Source: Clostridia bacterium (GTDB taxonomy: Bacteria; Bacillota; Limnochordia; DTU080; RSA5). From it: a DNA stretch of 64,000 bases. The translations under genes and the position numbers were made by a program. The notes beneath the pieces are model-generated. The model was not told the origin of the DNA. It searched no databases and worked only from the letters and a program-made list of their open reading frames with translations. Below are positions 26,701 to 35,350 of the stretch, one piece after another (the stretch's first letter is position 1; each line of letters opens with the position of its first letter). The stretch is taken from the NCBI GenBank assembly GCA_002919235.1, contig PKEX01000014.1:22640-86639 (forward strand). Direction: 5' to 3'.

Positions 26701-28005
26701 TCAATCCTTATACGGGTCGTACACGTCCGGCCCGGCCATGGCGACGCCGATGGGACGCAGCCGGTGAAGGACGCGGATGGTGTCGCCGTGCTCGGCCAGC
26801 ACGTCGTCGAGCCGCTTGTACGCCGCGGGCGCTTCGTCGGCGGCGCCGCCGCGAAGCTCGATCCCCTTCCGCTTCAGCTCCTCCCGCACCCGCTCGAAGT
26901 CAATCTTGCCCGGTTTGACCTGCACCCAGCGCTTGACCAGCCGGGCTTTCCGGCACCGGGGGCACTTCTCGGGCCGGCCGCCGCCCGCCGGCTTCACCCA
27001 GCCGCAGGCCGGGTCGGAGCAGGTCCACCGGAGCTTCCGCTTGCCCGCCGCCTCCATGCGGCTCATCACCCGGCCGGCCCCATGCACGGTGGAGAAGAGC
27101 GCCTTCGCCCCCTGTTCGGTCCCCTCCAGGATCACCGATTCCTCGCCCATGGTCGAGCCGACGAAGCTCTGCTGGCCGGGGAACGCGGGAGTGCAGCCTT
27201 TGCGGATCACCCACCACGTCTCGCCGAAGTGCTCCTCGCGCCAGGCGAAGTTGTGGTGGTTGTGCACCGACGCCACCTCCCGCGCGCCCAGGATCTCCAG
27301 CACTTTCGCACAGACCACGTCCCGCCCGGCCTGAGCGTACTTGCCGGCCAGCGTCATCGCCTCGAGATACGCCTCGCCCAGCGCCGAACCGGCGCGAAAG
27401 ACCACGGGCGGGCTCATCATCTCTCCCTCGACCACGGGGTCCTCGAAACGCCCGCCCCGGGCCAGCGACAGGAACCCCGCCGCCGTCTTGTACCCGAAGC
27501 CCCGAGACCCGAAATGGACGCCCACCCAGAGCCGGTCCTGCTCGTCGGCGAAGAGATCGACGTAGTGGTTGCCGCCGCCCACGGTGCCCAGCTGCTCCGC
27601 GGCCAGGTCGTACAGCTTGCGCTGGGGCGCGAAGGCCGCGCCGCGGATCTCGTCCAGCACCGGGTGGTCCACCGGCTCGTGGTTCTTGCGCCCGATGCCG
27701 AAGCTGATCCGCTCGACGATCTCGTCCATCACCCGGGCCACGTCGATCTCCGAAGCCTTCAGGTCAGTGAGGACCGCTTTGTTGCCGCAGCCGATGTCGA
27801 AGCCCACGCCCGACGGGCTGATGTGCTCCCGGTAAGCGACAGCGGCGCCGATGGGCTGCGAGTAGCCCAGGTGGTTGTCGGCGCAGAGCACGCCCACGGC
27901 GTCCTCTTCCACCGCGAGGCAGTTCAGCATCTGGCGGATAGTCTGTTCATCGGCTTCGCCGAAAACCGTGAGCCGCTCAAGCTCGCGCTTGGGCGAAGGC
28001 ATCAC
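26701..28005 (-). CDS. rtcB: RtcB RNA ligase with inserted zinc ribbon
   Basis: A 434-aa RtcB family RNA ligase (GTP- and Mn-dependent joining of 3'-phosphate or 2',3'-cyclic phosphate ends to 5'-OH ends). Metal and active-site motifs are present: GFDIGCGN, GGGNHY, VHFGSRGFG, HNHHNFA, and the guanylylated His in HGAGR (H308). Just after HGAGR there is an inserted zinc ribbon with C329, C334, C348 and C351 (CX4C...CX2C), not part of the canonical fold. The start is GTG 28005 with GGAGGTG upstream. No archease, RtcA or RtcR gene is adjacent; neighbours are alpha/beta hydrolases and an SDR. Confidence 0.88.
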   Translation of the reverse strand: MMPSPKRELERLTVFGEADEQTIRQMLNCLAVEEDAVGVLCADNHLGYSQPIGAAVAYREHISPSGVGFDIGCGNKAVLTDLKASEIDVARVMDEIVERISFGIGRKNHEPVDHPVLDEIRGAAFAPQRKLYDLAAEQLGTVGGGNHYVDLFADEQDRLWVGVHFGSRGFGYKTAAGFLSLARGGRFEDPVVEGEMMSPPVVFRAGSALGEAYLEAMTLAGKYAQAGRDVVCAKVLEILGAREVASVHNHHNFAWREEHFGETWWVIRKGCTPAFPGQQSFVGSTMGEESVILEGTEQGAKALFSTVHGAGRVMSRMEAAGKRKLRWTCSDPACGWVKPAGGGRPEKCPRCRKARLVKRWVQVKPGKIDFERVREELKRKGIELRGGAADEAPAAYKRLDDVLAEHGDTIRVLHRLRPIGVAMAGPDVYDPYKD

Positions 28006-28046
28006 CGGCTACGCACCTCCGGACGGCTCCGGGTCTTGCGCTAGGG

Positions 28047-28859
28047 TCAGCCGCGCAGCTCGTGCAAGTACGCCTTTACCAGGGCGTAGAACTCCTCGGG
28101 CCGGTCGTAGCGGATGCAGTGCCCCGCTCCGGGAATCTTTTCGCAGCGGGCCTTCGGGTTGAGCTCCTGGATCACCTGCGCCATCTCGCGCGACACGATG
28201 CCGCCCAGCTCCACTTCGCCCATGACCACCAGCATCGGGCACTGGATCACCCGCACGACGTCGCGGTAGTCAGGCAGCCCGTGCTCCAGGGAGGTAAACG
28301 CCTCCAGCTTGCAGAGGTACTTGGAGCGGGCCCAAAGCTCGACGATCTCCTCCGGCCAGTGGGGGCTCTCTTTGCGCCGGGCCGCCATGAGCTCCTCCAG
28401 CGGCGTCGCCAGCACCTGCTTGTGATTCTCGAGCCATCCCCGGCCTCTTTCCGCCCGCTTTTCGTCGTGGCCGCCGGTGACAAACGCCGGATCCTCCAGG
28501 ACCAGGGCCCGCACCAGATCCGGCCTCTCCTGCGCGACCACCGCCGCCGTGATCCCGCCCATCGAATGGCCGATCAAAATGGGCTGCTCCAGCTTGAGCT
28601 CCTCGATCAAACCGATGACGTCCGCCGCCATGTCCTGGATGCGGTATCCCGTCTGCGGCACGCTGGACCAGCCGTGGGCGCGGGCATCGGGCATGATCAC
28701 GTCCCAGTCGCTCTCCAGCACCCGGGCCAAGGGGATCCAGCAAGCGCCGTCGTCAGTGAACCCGTGGAGACAGACCACCGGCGGCTTATCCCCTCCCGTG
28801 CGGCGGTAGTGCACTTCGATCCCGTTGGCCTGGCACTTCGCTTCAATCCAGCTGCTCAC
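28047..28859 (-). CDS. alpha/beta hydrolase (copy 2)
   Basis: A 270-aa cytoplasmic alpha/beta-fold hydrolase. Oxyanion-hole LHGFTDDG, nucleophile elbow GHSMGG, and catalytic His in PGAGHCIRYD are clear; the acid is probably in the VMGEVELGG loop, where Glu takes the usual Asp place. No signal peptide. It is a close paralogue of the gene immediately upstream, sharing most motifs, including the RRKESPHW and YDRPEE stretches. Function could be esterase, lipase or C-C hydrolase. Confidence 0.85.
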   Translation of the reverse strand: MSSWIEAKCQANGIEVHYRRTGGDKPPVVCLHGFTDDGACWIPLARVLESDWDVIMPDARAHGWSSVPQTGYRIQDMAADVIGLIEELKLEQPILIGHSMGGITAAVVAQERPDLVRALVLEDPAFVTGGHDEKRAERGRGWLENHKQVLATPLEELMAARRKESPHWPEEIVELWARSKYLCKLEAFTSLEHGLPDYRDVVRVIQCPMLVVMGEVELGGIVSREMAQVIQELNPKARCEKIPGAGHCIRYDRPEEFYALVKAYLHELRG

Positions 28860-28913
28860 AAAAATCCCTCCTGGAAATGGCTGATAAGGGAAACACTCCC
28901 CCGCGGCCGGCGC

Positions 28914-29735
28914 TTACGCGAGCTCCCGCAAGTACGCCAGCACGAGCTCGGTGTACTCCTCGGGCCGGTCGTAGCGGACGCAGTGTCCGGCTCCGGCCAC
29001 CTTCTCGCAGCGGAAGTGGGGATTGAGGTCGTGGATGATGCCGGCCATTTCGGCGGTGACGATGCCGCCCAGCTCGGCCTCGCCCATGATGACCAGGGAG
29101 GGGCATTGAATCGCCCGCACCACGTCCCGGTAGTCCGGGAACAGGTGACCCAGCATCGTGAAGGCCTCTACTTTGGTCAGGTACTTGGAGCGAGCCCAGA
29201 GCTCGACCGTCTCCTCCGACCAGTGCGGGCTCTCTTTCCGCCGGGATGCCATCAGTTCCTCGATAGGCGTCGCGAGGACGCTCTTGTGGCCTTCCAGCAT
29301 GCGGCGGCGCCTCTCGGCCACCTTCTGCTCATCGCCCATCGCGCTGTCCCGCGCCACGAATCCCGGATCCTCGAGCACCAGCGCCCGCACCAGATCCGGC
29401 CTTTCCGCGGCAGCCACCGCGGCCGTGATCCCGCCCATCGAATGGCCGCCCACCACGGGGCGCTCCAGCTTCAGCGCTTCGATGAGGCCGATGACGTCCT
29501 GCGCGAGATCCTTGATCCCGTACGGGGCCTGCGGAACGCTGGAGCGGCCGTGCCCGCGGGCATCCGGCATGATCACGTCCCAGTCTTTCTCCAGCGCCCG
29601 CGCCAGCGGCCCCCAGCACGCACCGTCGTCCGTGAAACCGTGGAGCAGCACGATGGGAGGCTTGTCGCCCCCGGTGCGCAGGTAGTGAATTTCGATCCCG
29701 TTCGCCTGACACGAACCTTCAGTCCACTGAGACAC
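28914..29735 (-). CDS. alpha/beta hydrolase (copy 1)
   Basis: A 273-aa hydrolase, first of the tandem pair. I chose GTG 29735 with GGGAGGGTG upstream; the frame continues much further upstream, but that part lacks protein-like sequence. LHGFTDDG, GHSMGG and AGAGHCVRYD are present, with MGEAELGG at the acid position. The 54-nt gap to the second copy has an SD only, so they are likely one transcript with rtcB. High similarity to the neighbour indicates a recent tandem duplication. Confidence 0.85.
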   Translation of the reverse strand: MSQWTEGSCQANGIEIHYLRTGGDKPPIVLLHGFTDDGACWGPLARALEKDWDVIMPDARGHGRSSVPQAPYGIKDLAQDVIGLIEALKLERPVVGGHSMGGITAAVAAAERPDLVRALVLEDPGFVARDSAMGDEQKVAERRRRMLEGHKSVLATPIEELMASRRKESPHWSEETVELWARSKYLTKVEAFTMLGHLFPDYRDVVRAIQCPSLVIMGEAELGGIVTAEMAGIIHDLNPHFRCEKVAGAGHCVRYDRPEEYTELVLAYLRELA

Positions 29736-30000
29736 TGGACACCCTCCCGTCCCGTTCAGGCGGCCGGGCCATGGATCGCCCTGCCCGGCCACCCGGATTC
29801 TGGCAACTCTATGTTTTGACGGACGGTGCCTCTCCCCCTCTGACGCCGCCGGAAACCACGGCGCGAGGCGGGGGGACCTCGCTCCCCGCGGGCTCCCGGC
29901 TGCGGGCCTACCCTGGGGCCCTCCCGGGTGACGCGGCTGGCCCGGCAGGAGCGCCGCCGGGACGTTTGTCCCATCTTGGGCCCGCTGCGCCGGCACACCG

Positions 30001-30029
30001 TTGACACATGGGGCGGAGTGTGCTAGCAT
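30001..30029 (+). promoter_or_regulatory. sigma-A promoter of the T-box/ilvB unit
   Basis: A consensus TTGACA (30001-30006), a 17-bp spacer and TAGCAT (30024-30029) preceded by TGC (extended -10). Transcription should start near 30036, just before the T-box stem I. The 265 bp between this and the hydrolase gene show no gene. Confidence 0.8.
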
Positions 30030-30035
30030 GACGGT

Positions 30036-30413
30036 CAAAGTTGACCCGCAAAGGCGATGAAGGGGAGCAGTAAGCCGACGCGAGACCCAAGAGAGCCGGT
30101 GGTAGGTGCAAACCGGTGTCGTCGCCCGGCCGAAGTCGCCCCGGAGCTGCCGGCTGAACGTGGAGTAGGCTGATGGGACGGCTTGCGCCCGTTACCGCGC
30201 ACTCCGATTGATCGCCTCCGGGGCCCGGCCCGCGGCCGGCACGGCCCAGGCGCGGGAGCGCCGCAGCCGGAAGCCGCCTCGTGCGCCGGATCCCGCCCAC
30301 GGAGAGCGTGCGTCGGAAGCTGAGGCCGCGCTCCGCAAGGGCGCGGTGAAGTAGGGTGGTACCACGAAAGGCCTTTGGCCTCTCGTCCCTTCATGGGGAT
30401 GAGAGGCTTTTTG
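30036..30413 (+). promoter_or_regulatory. T-box riboswitch leader controlling ilvB
   Basis: A complete tRNA-sensing leader. Stem I has the AGTA/GAA loop-E elements (30069-30072 and 30156-30158) closed by AGCCG/CGGCT, and a distal AGAGAG...GGTGCAAACCGG region. A stem III-like GGCTTGCGCCCGTTACC follows, and the T-box AAGTAGGGTGGTACCACG is at about 30349-30366. The UGGU bulge would pair with a tRNA ending ACCA (discriminator A), as in Val, Leu and Ile tRNAs. Reading GAA-C-NNN-G after loop E gives the specifier GUG (Val) at 30160-30162; this alignment is my inference. Uncharged tRNA should stabilise the antiterminator and switch on ilvB. Confidence 0.9.
30378..30413 (+). terminator. T-box-controlled intrinsic terminator
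   Basis: GCCTCTCGTCCC pairs with GGGGATGAGAGGC around TTCAT, followed by five T residues. It competes with the antiterminator formed by the upstream T-box sequence. Confidence 0.9.
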
Positions 30414-30457
30414 TTTGCGGGTCTCGACTCTTTCGAGCACCGTGAGGAGGTAGGCGC

Positions 30458-32293
30458 ATGAGCTCAATCCATGCCGCCCCGCTGGCGCCGCCCGCGGCGG
30501 GCGGCGGGCAGCGCGCACCGGAGAGCAGCCCGCCCCGGGCGAGGCGAACCAAGCGCCCCGTCAACGGGTCCCAGGTGGTCGTCGAGCGGCTGCTGGCCCA
30601 CGGGGTGGAGATGGTGTTCGGCTATCCCGGCGGCAACATCTTGCCCCTGTACGACGCCCTGTACGACTCGCCCATCCGGCACATTCTCGTCCGGCACGAG
30701 CAGGCGGCGGCCCATATGGCCGACGGCTACGCCCGGGCCACGGGCAAGGTGGGCGTCTGCATCGCGACCTCGGGCCCCGGGGCCATCAACCTGGTCACCG
30801 GCATCGCCACGGCCCACATGGACTCTGTTCCCATGATCGCCATCACGGGCAACGTGCCGACGTACCACATCGGGACCGACGCCTTCCAGGAGGCGGACAT
30901 CGTCGGCATCACCCGGCCCGTCACCAAGCACAACTACCTGGTCCAGGACGCCCGGGACCTGGCCCGCATCATCGACGAAGCGTTCACCGTCGCCACCACC
31001 GGCCGGCCCGGACCGGTGCTCATCGACATTCCCAAGGACATCTCCCTGGCGGAGCTCCCCGGCCCCGGGAGAAACGGCGCCGCCGGCGCGGCGTCCCGCG
31101 AAGAGCGCCGCCTGCCGCCTTCCTTGAACGACGGCACCCGGCTCTCGCCCGGGGCCGAGCGGCAGCTCCAGCGGGCCGCCGAGGCCATCGCCGCCGCGGC
31201 GCGGCCGGTGCTCTACATCGGCGGGGGCGTGATCGCCTCCGGCGCCCAGGAAGAAGTGCTTGAGCTGGCGGAGAAGGCCCACATCCCCACCACGTTCACG
31301 CTGATGGGCATCGGGGCCTTCCCCGGCGATCACCCGCTTTCCCTGGGCATGCTGGGGCTGCACGGCACGGCCTACGCCAACTACGCCGTGGCCCACTGCG
31401 ACCTCCTCATCGCCGTGGGCGCCCGCTTCGACGACCGGGTGACCGGCCGCGTCGACACCTTCGCCAAGAACGCCACGGTGATCCACATCGACATCGACGC
31501 CGCCGAGATCGGCAAGAACGTGCCCGCCCACATCCCCATCGTGGGCGATGCCAAGACGGTGCTCCGCCGGCTCCTGCCTCTGGTGCCCCAGGGGCGCCCG
31601 GAGGCGTGGCTGGCTCAGATCGCCGCGTGGAAGGAAGAGTACCGCTTGCGCTACGCCGTCCGCCCGGGGGTCATCGCGCCCCAGCAGGTCATCGAGACGC
31701 TGTACGAGGTGACGGGCGGGGAAGCCATCTGCACCGCCGACGTGGGCCAGCACCAGATGTGGCTGGCGCAGTTTTACCCCTTCCGCCGGCCCCGCTCGCA
31801 CATCTCCTCGGGCGGCCTCGGCACCATGGGCTTCGGCTTCCCGGCGGCCCTCGGGGCGAAGCTGGGTGTTCCCGGCCGCAGCGTCTGGAGCATCGTGGGC
31901 GACGGCGGCTTCCAGATGAGCCTCGCGGAGCTGGCCACCGCAGCCGCGTACCGCATCCCGGTGAAGGTGGCGATCCTCAACAACCAGACGCTGGGAATGG
32001 TCCGCCAGATCCAGCAAATCTCGTACCGGGAGCGCTACATCGCGGTGGACTTGGGCAGCCCCGACTTCGTCACCATCGCCCGGGGCTTCGGCGTCGCCGC
32101 CCGGAAGGTCGACGACCCGGCCGAGCTCAAAGAGGTGCTCCGCTGGGCCGAAAGCTTTGACGGCCCCGTGGTCCTGGACATCCGGATCGACCCGGAGGCC
32201 AACGTCTACCCGATGATCCGGCCCGGCGGCGCGGCGCACGACCTGATCGCCCCGAAGGGATACTGGGAAGGGAACGAGAGCGTGGAGCGCTGA
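30458..32293 (+). CDS. ilvB: acetolactate synthase, large (catalytic) subunit
   Basis: A 611-aa TPP-dependent acetohydroxyacid synthase, first common step of Val/Leu/Ile synthesis. The catalytic Glu is in VRHEQAAAHMADGYARATGK, the flavin/central domain follows, and the TPP-Mg motif is GDGGFQMS...NNQTLGM. A Pro/Ala-rich N-terminal extension of about 35 residues precedes the conserved start (GSQVVVERLLAHGVE). GAGGAGG stands eight bases before ATG 30458. The gene is followed by a terminator and has no adjacent ilvN small subunit or other ilv/leu genes, so the regulatory subunit must be elsewhere or absent. The T-box links expression to a charged branched-chain tRNA. Confidence 0.94.
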   Translation: MSSIHAAPLAPPAAGGGQRAPESSPPRARRTKRPVNGSQVVVERLLAHGVEMVFGYPGGNILPLYDALYDSPIRHILVRHEQAAAHMADGYARATGKVGVCIATSGPGAINLVTGIATAHMDSVPMIAITGNVPTYHIGTDAFQEADIVGITRPVTKHNYLVQDARDLARIIDEAFTVATTGRPGPVLIDIPKDISLAELPGPGRNGAAGAASREERRLPPSLNDGTRLSPGAERQLQRAAEAIAAAARPVLYIGGGVIASGAQEEVLELAEKAHIPTTFTLMGIGAFPGDHPLSLGMLGLHGTAYANYAVAHCDLLIAVGARFDDRVTGRVDTFAKNATVIHIDIDAAEIGKNVPAHIPIVGDAKTVLRRLLPLVPQGRPEAWLAQIAAWKEEYRLRYAVRPGVIAPQQVIETLYEVTGGEAICTADVGQHQMWLAQFYPFRRPRSHISSGGLGTMGFGFPAALGAKLGVPGRSVWSIVGDGGFQMSLAELATAAAYRIPVKVAILNNQTLGMVRQIQQISYRERYIAVDLGSPDFVTIARGFGVAARKVDDPAELKEVLRWAESFDGPVVLDIRIDPEANVYPMIRPGGAAHDLIAPKGYWEGNESVER

Positions 32294-32355
32294 ACGCGCC
32301 GGCGGTCACCGGGAGGGACGGCTCCCGGCCGCCGCCGGGCGGGCCGCAGCGGGAC

Positions 32356-32386
32356 GGGCTGGAAGCGCGGCTTCCAGCCCGTTTTC
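32356..32386 (+). terminator. terminator after ilvB
   Basis: GGGCTGGAAGC pairs perfectly with GCTTCCAGCCC around a three-base loop, followed by GTTTTCGTT. It isolates ilvB from the iron transporter genes. Confidence 0.85.
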
Positions 32387-32423
32387 GTTGCCCCATGTCC
32401 CGCGCTCCTTGGACATGTTTCCC

Positions 32424-32477
32424 TTGACAACAGGCGAGGTACCCATTACCTTAGAACTGGATTTAGGGTGCCCTAAA
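32424..32477 (+). promoter_or_regulatory. iron-transporter promoter with DtxR-like operator
   Basis: TTGACA (32424-32429) and TACCTT (32447-32452) with a 17-bp spacer form the promoter. Ten bases further, TTTAGGG-TG-CCCTAAA (32462-32477) is a perfect 7-2-7 palindrome with the TTAGG/CCTAA half-sites typical of DtxR/IdeR/MntR-family boxes. Binding there by a Fe-loaded repressor would block the importer when iron is plentiful. Which regulator binds is inference. Confidence 0.65.
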
Positions 32478-32559
32478 AGAAGGCTTTGGGAGAAGCTATC
32501 AAGAGGGGAACGGGTGCCCGATCGAGGGGTATGCCCACGACCATGCCAAAGGGTGCGTC

Positions 32560-33513
32560 ATGAAGACTCGATACCTCGTCGCCGTGCTCATCGCTCTGAG
32601 CTTCTATTCCCTTTTCGTCGGGGTGATCCAGCTCACGCCGGCGGACCTCTTCGGCCTGACGAGCCGCAAGGCCCAGGTGCTGGCGGTCAGCCGCATTCCC
32701 CGCCTCGTCAGCATCTTGCTCTCCGGCATGAGCATGAGCCTCTGCGGCCTCATCATGCAGCAGCTCACCCAGAACAAGTTCGTCTCGCCCACCACCGCGG
32801 GGACGCTGGACTCGGCGCGCCTTGGCATCCTGATTTCCCTCTTGCTGTTCACGTCGGCGGCGCCCATCGTCAAGATGGCCACCGCCTTTCTTTTCGCCCT
32901 CCTGGGCACCTACACGTTCACCAAAATCCTGGACCGGGTGAAGTTCAAGGACGCCGTCTTCATCCCGCTGGTGGGGCTCATGTTCGGCGGTATCGTCAAC
33001 TCCGTCTCCACATTCATCGCCTACCGGTTCGACCTGATCCAAAACATCTCGGCGTGGCTCATGGGCGACTTCTCCCTGATCCTGCAGGGGCGGTACGAGC
33101 TGCTCTACGCCGTCGTGCCCACGCTGGTGCTGGCCTACGTGTACGCGAACCGCTTCACCATCGCGGGGATGGGCGAGGAGATCGCCACCACGCTGGGCCT
33201 CAACTACCGCCAGGTGGTCAACGTGGGCCTCGGGATCGTGGCCCTCTGCACGGCGGCGGTGGTGCTCACCGTGGGCACCCTGCCCTTCCTGGGCCTCATC
33301 GTGCCCAACCTCATCTCCATCTACCGCGGCGACCACCTGCAGCGGAACCTGACGGCCACGGCCCTCCTGGGCGCCGTCATTGTCCTGGCCTGCGACATCC
33401 TGGGGCGGATCATCATCTACCCATACGAGATCCCCATCAACGTCACCCTCGGGGTGCTGGGAAGCGGCGTTTTCATCTATTTAATTGCGAGGCAGTACGC
33501 GTATGGCCACTGA
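32560..33513 (+). CDS. iron-siderophore ABC importer, FecCD-type permease 1 (YclN-like)
   Basis: A 317-aa integral membrane permease of the FecCD/BtuC family with about nine to ten helices. GMSMSLCGLIMQQLTQNKFVSP matches the family's conserved GxxLAxxGxxxQxxxxNPLA region, and TVGTLPFLGLIVPNL is the loop contacting the ATPase. The sequence resembles the YclN/FatD group that imports catecholate siderophores such as petrobactin. First gene of a four-gene operon; the next gene overlaps by 11 bases. Confidence 0.9.
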   Translation: MKTRYLVAVLIALSFYSLFVGVIQLTPADLFGLTSRKAQVLAVSRIPRLVSILLSGMSMSLCGLIMQQLTQNKFVSPTTAGTLDSARLGILISLLLFTSAAPIVKMATAFLFALLGTYTFTKILDRVKFKDAVFIPLVGLMFGGIVNSVSTFIAYRFDLIQNISAWLMGDFSLILQGRYELLYAVVPTLVLAYVYANRFTIAGMGEEIATTLGLNYRQVVNVGLGIVALCTAAVVLTVGTLPFLGLIVPNLISIYRGDHLQRNLTATALLGAVIVLACDILGRIIIYPYEIPINVTLGVLGSGVFIYLIARQYAYGH

Positions 33514-34492
33514 GACGGCACGCCCTGCAGCGAGGCTCGCCTTGAGCGACCGGAAAAAGCTCACCGTTCTCGGGCTGGCGACCCTGGCGTTGATCGCCCT
33601 GTTCATGGTGATCCAGGGGAGCGGCATGTGGTCGTACGTCCTCCCCCGGCGGGGCGCCAAGATCCTGGCCATCGTCCTGGCCGGCGGCTCCATCGCCGCC
33701 GCGACCGTCATCTTTCAGACCATCACGCAGAACCGGATCCTGACGCCCAGCATCATCGGGATCGACTCCCTCTACATGCTGGTGCAGACGGCCATCGTCT
33801 TCTTCTTGGGCGCGGCGCATCCCGCAGTGCAAAACCCCGGCCTCAACTTCCTCCTCGCGGCCGGGGCGATGATCCTCTTCTCCGTCGCCGCGCACCGGAT
33901 CTTCTTCGGCGTCGCCCGGGCCAACATCTACGTCCTGCTGCTCCTGGGGATCGTCTGCGGCACCTTTTTCCAGAGCATTGCGTCGTTCTTGTCCGTCCTC
34001 ATCGACCCCAACGAGTTTCTCGTGGTGCAAAGCCGCATGTTCGCCAGCTTCAACCGGGTGAAGACGGAGCTCCTCGCCGTCTCCTGGGCCGCGGCGGGGC
34101 TGGTGGCCCTCTACCTCGCCCGCTACGTGAAGTACCTGGACGTGCTGGCCCTGGGGCGCGAGCATGCCATCAACCTGGGCATCGAGTTCCACAAAGTCGT
34201 CCGCGATCTCCTGATCGCCGTCTTCGTCTTGATCTCCATCTCGACGGCGCTGGTGGGTCCCATCACGTTCTTGGGGCTCATCGTGGCCAACGTGGCTTAC
34301 CAGCTGCTGGACACGTACCGGCGCCTGCCCATCATCGGCGCGTCGATCCTGGTGAGCTTCGTCGCCCTGGTGGGCGGCCAACTCCTGGTCGAACGGGTCT
34401 TTGTCTTTTCGACCACGCTCAGCGTGATCATCAACTTCGCCGGAGGCGTCTACTTCCTCTACCTTCTGCTAAAGGAGCGTGCCACATGGTAG
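33503..34492 (+). CDS. iron-siderophore ABC importer, FecCD-type permease 2 (YclO-like)
   Basis: A 329-aa permease pairing with the preceding one as a heterodimer. AGGSIAAATVIFQTITQNRILTPSIIG and GPITFLGLIVANVAYQ are the family signatures. ATG 33503 lies inside the end of the upstream gene, with GAGGCAG before it; a start at 33485 is possible. It overlaps the ATPase gene start (ATGGTAG). YclO/FatC-type similarity. Confidence 0.9.
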   Translation: MATETARPAARLALSDRKKLTVLGLATLALIALFMVIQGSGMWSYVLPRRGAKILAIVLAGGSIAAATVIFQTITQNRILTPSIIGIDSLYMLVQTAIVFFLGAAHPAVQNPGLNFLLAAGAMILFSVAAHRIFFGVARANIYVLLLLGIVCGTFFQSIASFLSVLIDPNEFLVVQSRMFASFNRVKTELLAVSWAAAGLVALYLARYVKYLDVLALGREHAINLGIEFHKVVRDLLIAVFVLISISTALVGPITFLGLIVANVAYQLLDTYRRLPIIGASILVSFVALVGGQLLVERVFVFSTTLSVIINFAGGVYFLYLLLKERATW

Positions 34493-35244
34493 AAGTGCGT
34501 CAAGTGACCAAGCGGTACGGCGCCAAGACCGTGCTGGACAACGTCTCGCTCACCATCGAGAAAGGGGCTCTCACCTCCCTCATCGGCCCCAACGGTGCAG
34601 GCAAGAGCACGCTGCTCTCCATCATCGGCCGGCTCATCCCGGCCGACGGAGGCGAGATCTACATCGACGGCAAGCCCCTGCCCGCCTACGGCAGCAACGA
34701 ACTCGCGCGCAAGCTGTCCTTCTTGAGGCAGTCGAATCACGTCAACCTCCGGCTCACCGTGCGGGAGTTGGTCTCCTTTGGCCGCTTCCCCTACTCCCAG
34801 GGGCGCCTCACCGCGGCCGACTGGGAGGTGGTGGACCGGGCCATTGAGAGCATGGAACTGGGCGAGCTGCAGCACAAGTACCTGGACCAGCTCAGCGGGG
34901 GCCAGCGCCAGCGGGCCTTCATCGCCATGGTGGTGGCCCAGGACACCGACTACATCATGCTGGACGAGCCGCTGAACAACCTGGACATGAAGCACTCGGT
35001 CCAGATCATGAAACTCCTGCGCCGCCTGGTGGAGGAGTCGGGAAAGGGCGTCGTCGTGGTGATGCACGACATCAACTTCGCCTCCCACTACTCCGACCAC
35101 GTCGTGGCGTTCAGGGAGGGATGCATCCTGTACGACGGCAAGACCGACGACATCATCGAGCCGTCGGTCCTGCAGGAAGTGTTCGGCATGGAAATTCAGA
35201 TCGGCCGGGTCTGCGACCGGCGGGTCTGCGTCTACTTCACGTAA
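34486..35244 (+). CDS. iron-siderophore ABC importer, ATPase (YclP-like)
   Basis: A 252-aa nucleotide-binding subunit: GPNGAGKST, Q-loop FLRQ, LSGGQRQRAF and YIMLDEPLNNLD with the H-loop VMHDINFA. Start ATG 34486 with AAAGGAG at 34471-34477. The LDEPLNNLD variant of Walker B is seen in the YclP/FatE group. It powers the permease pair encoded upstream. Confidence 0.93.
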   Translation: MVEVRQVTKRYGAKTVLDNVSLTIEKGALTSLIGPNGAGKSTLLSIIGRLIPADGGEIYIDGKPLPAYGSNELARKLSFLRQSNHVNLRLTVRELVSFGRFPYSQGRLTAADWEVVDRAIESMELGELQHKYLDQLSGGQRQRAFIAMVVAQDTDYIMLDEPLNNLDMKHSVQIMKLLRRLVEESGKGVVVVMHDINFASHYSDHVVAFREGCILYDGKTDDIIEPSVLQEVFGMEIQIGRVCDRRVCVYFT

Positions 35245-35350
35245 AGCCCTGGCACGGAAGGTGCCGGCGGGCTGCTCCCCGGCAGGCCCGCCGTGTGAAC
35301 GTGTCCACGGCTTTCAAGACACCGGCTGCGGAAAGGAGAAATCGCCTAAA

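Noticed and set aside
29736..30038. N-terminal extension of the first alpha/beta hydrolase
   Set aside because: The open frame continues upstream, but the added residues are low-complexity Arg/Pro/Gly and cross the T-box promoter; the GTG at 29735 has a good SD.
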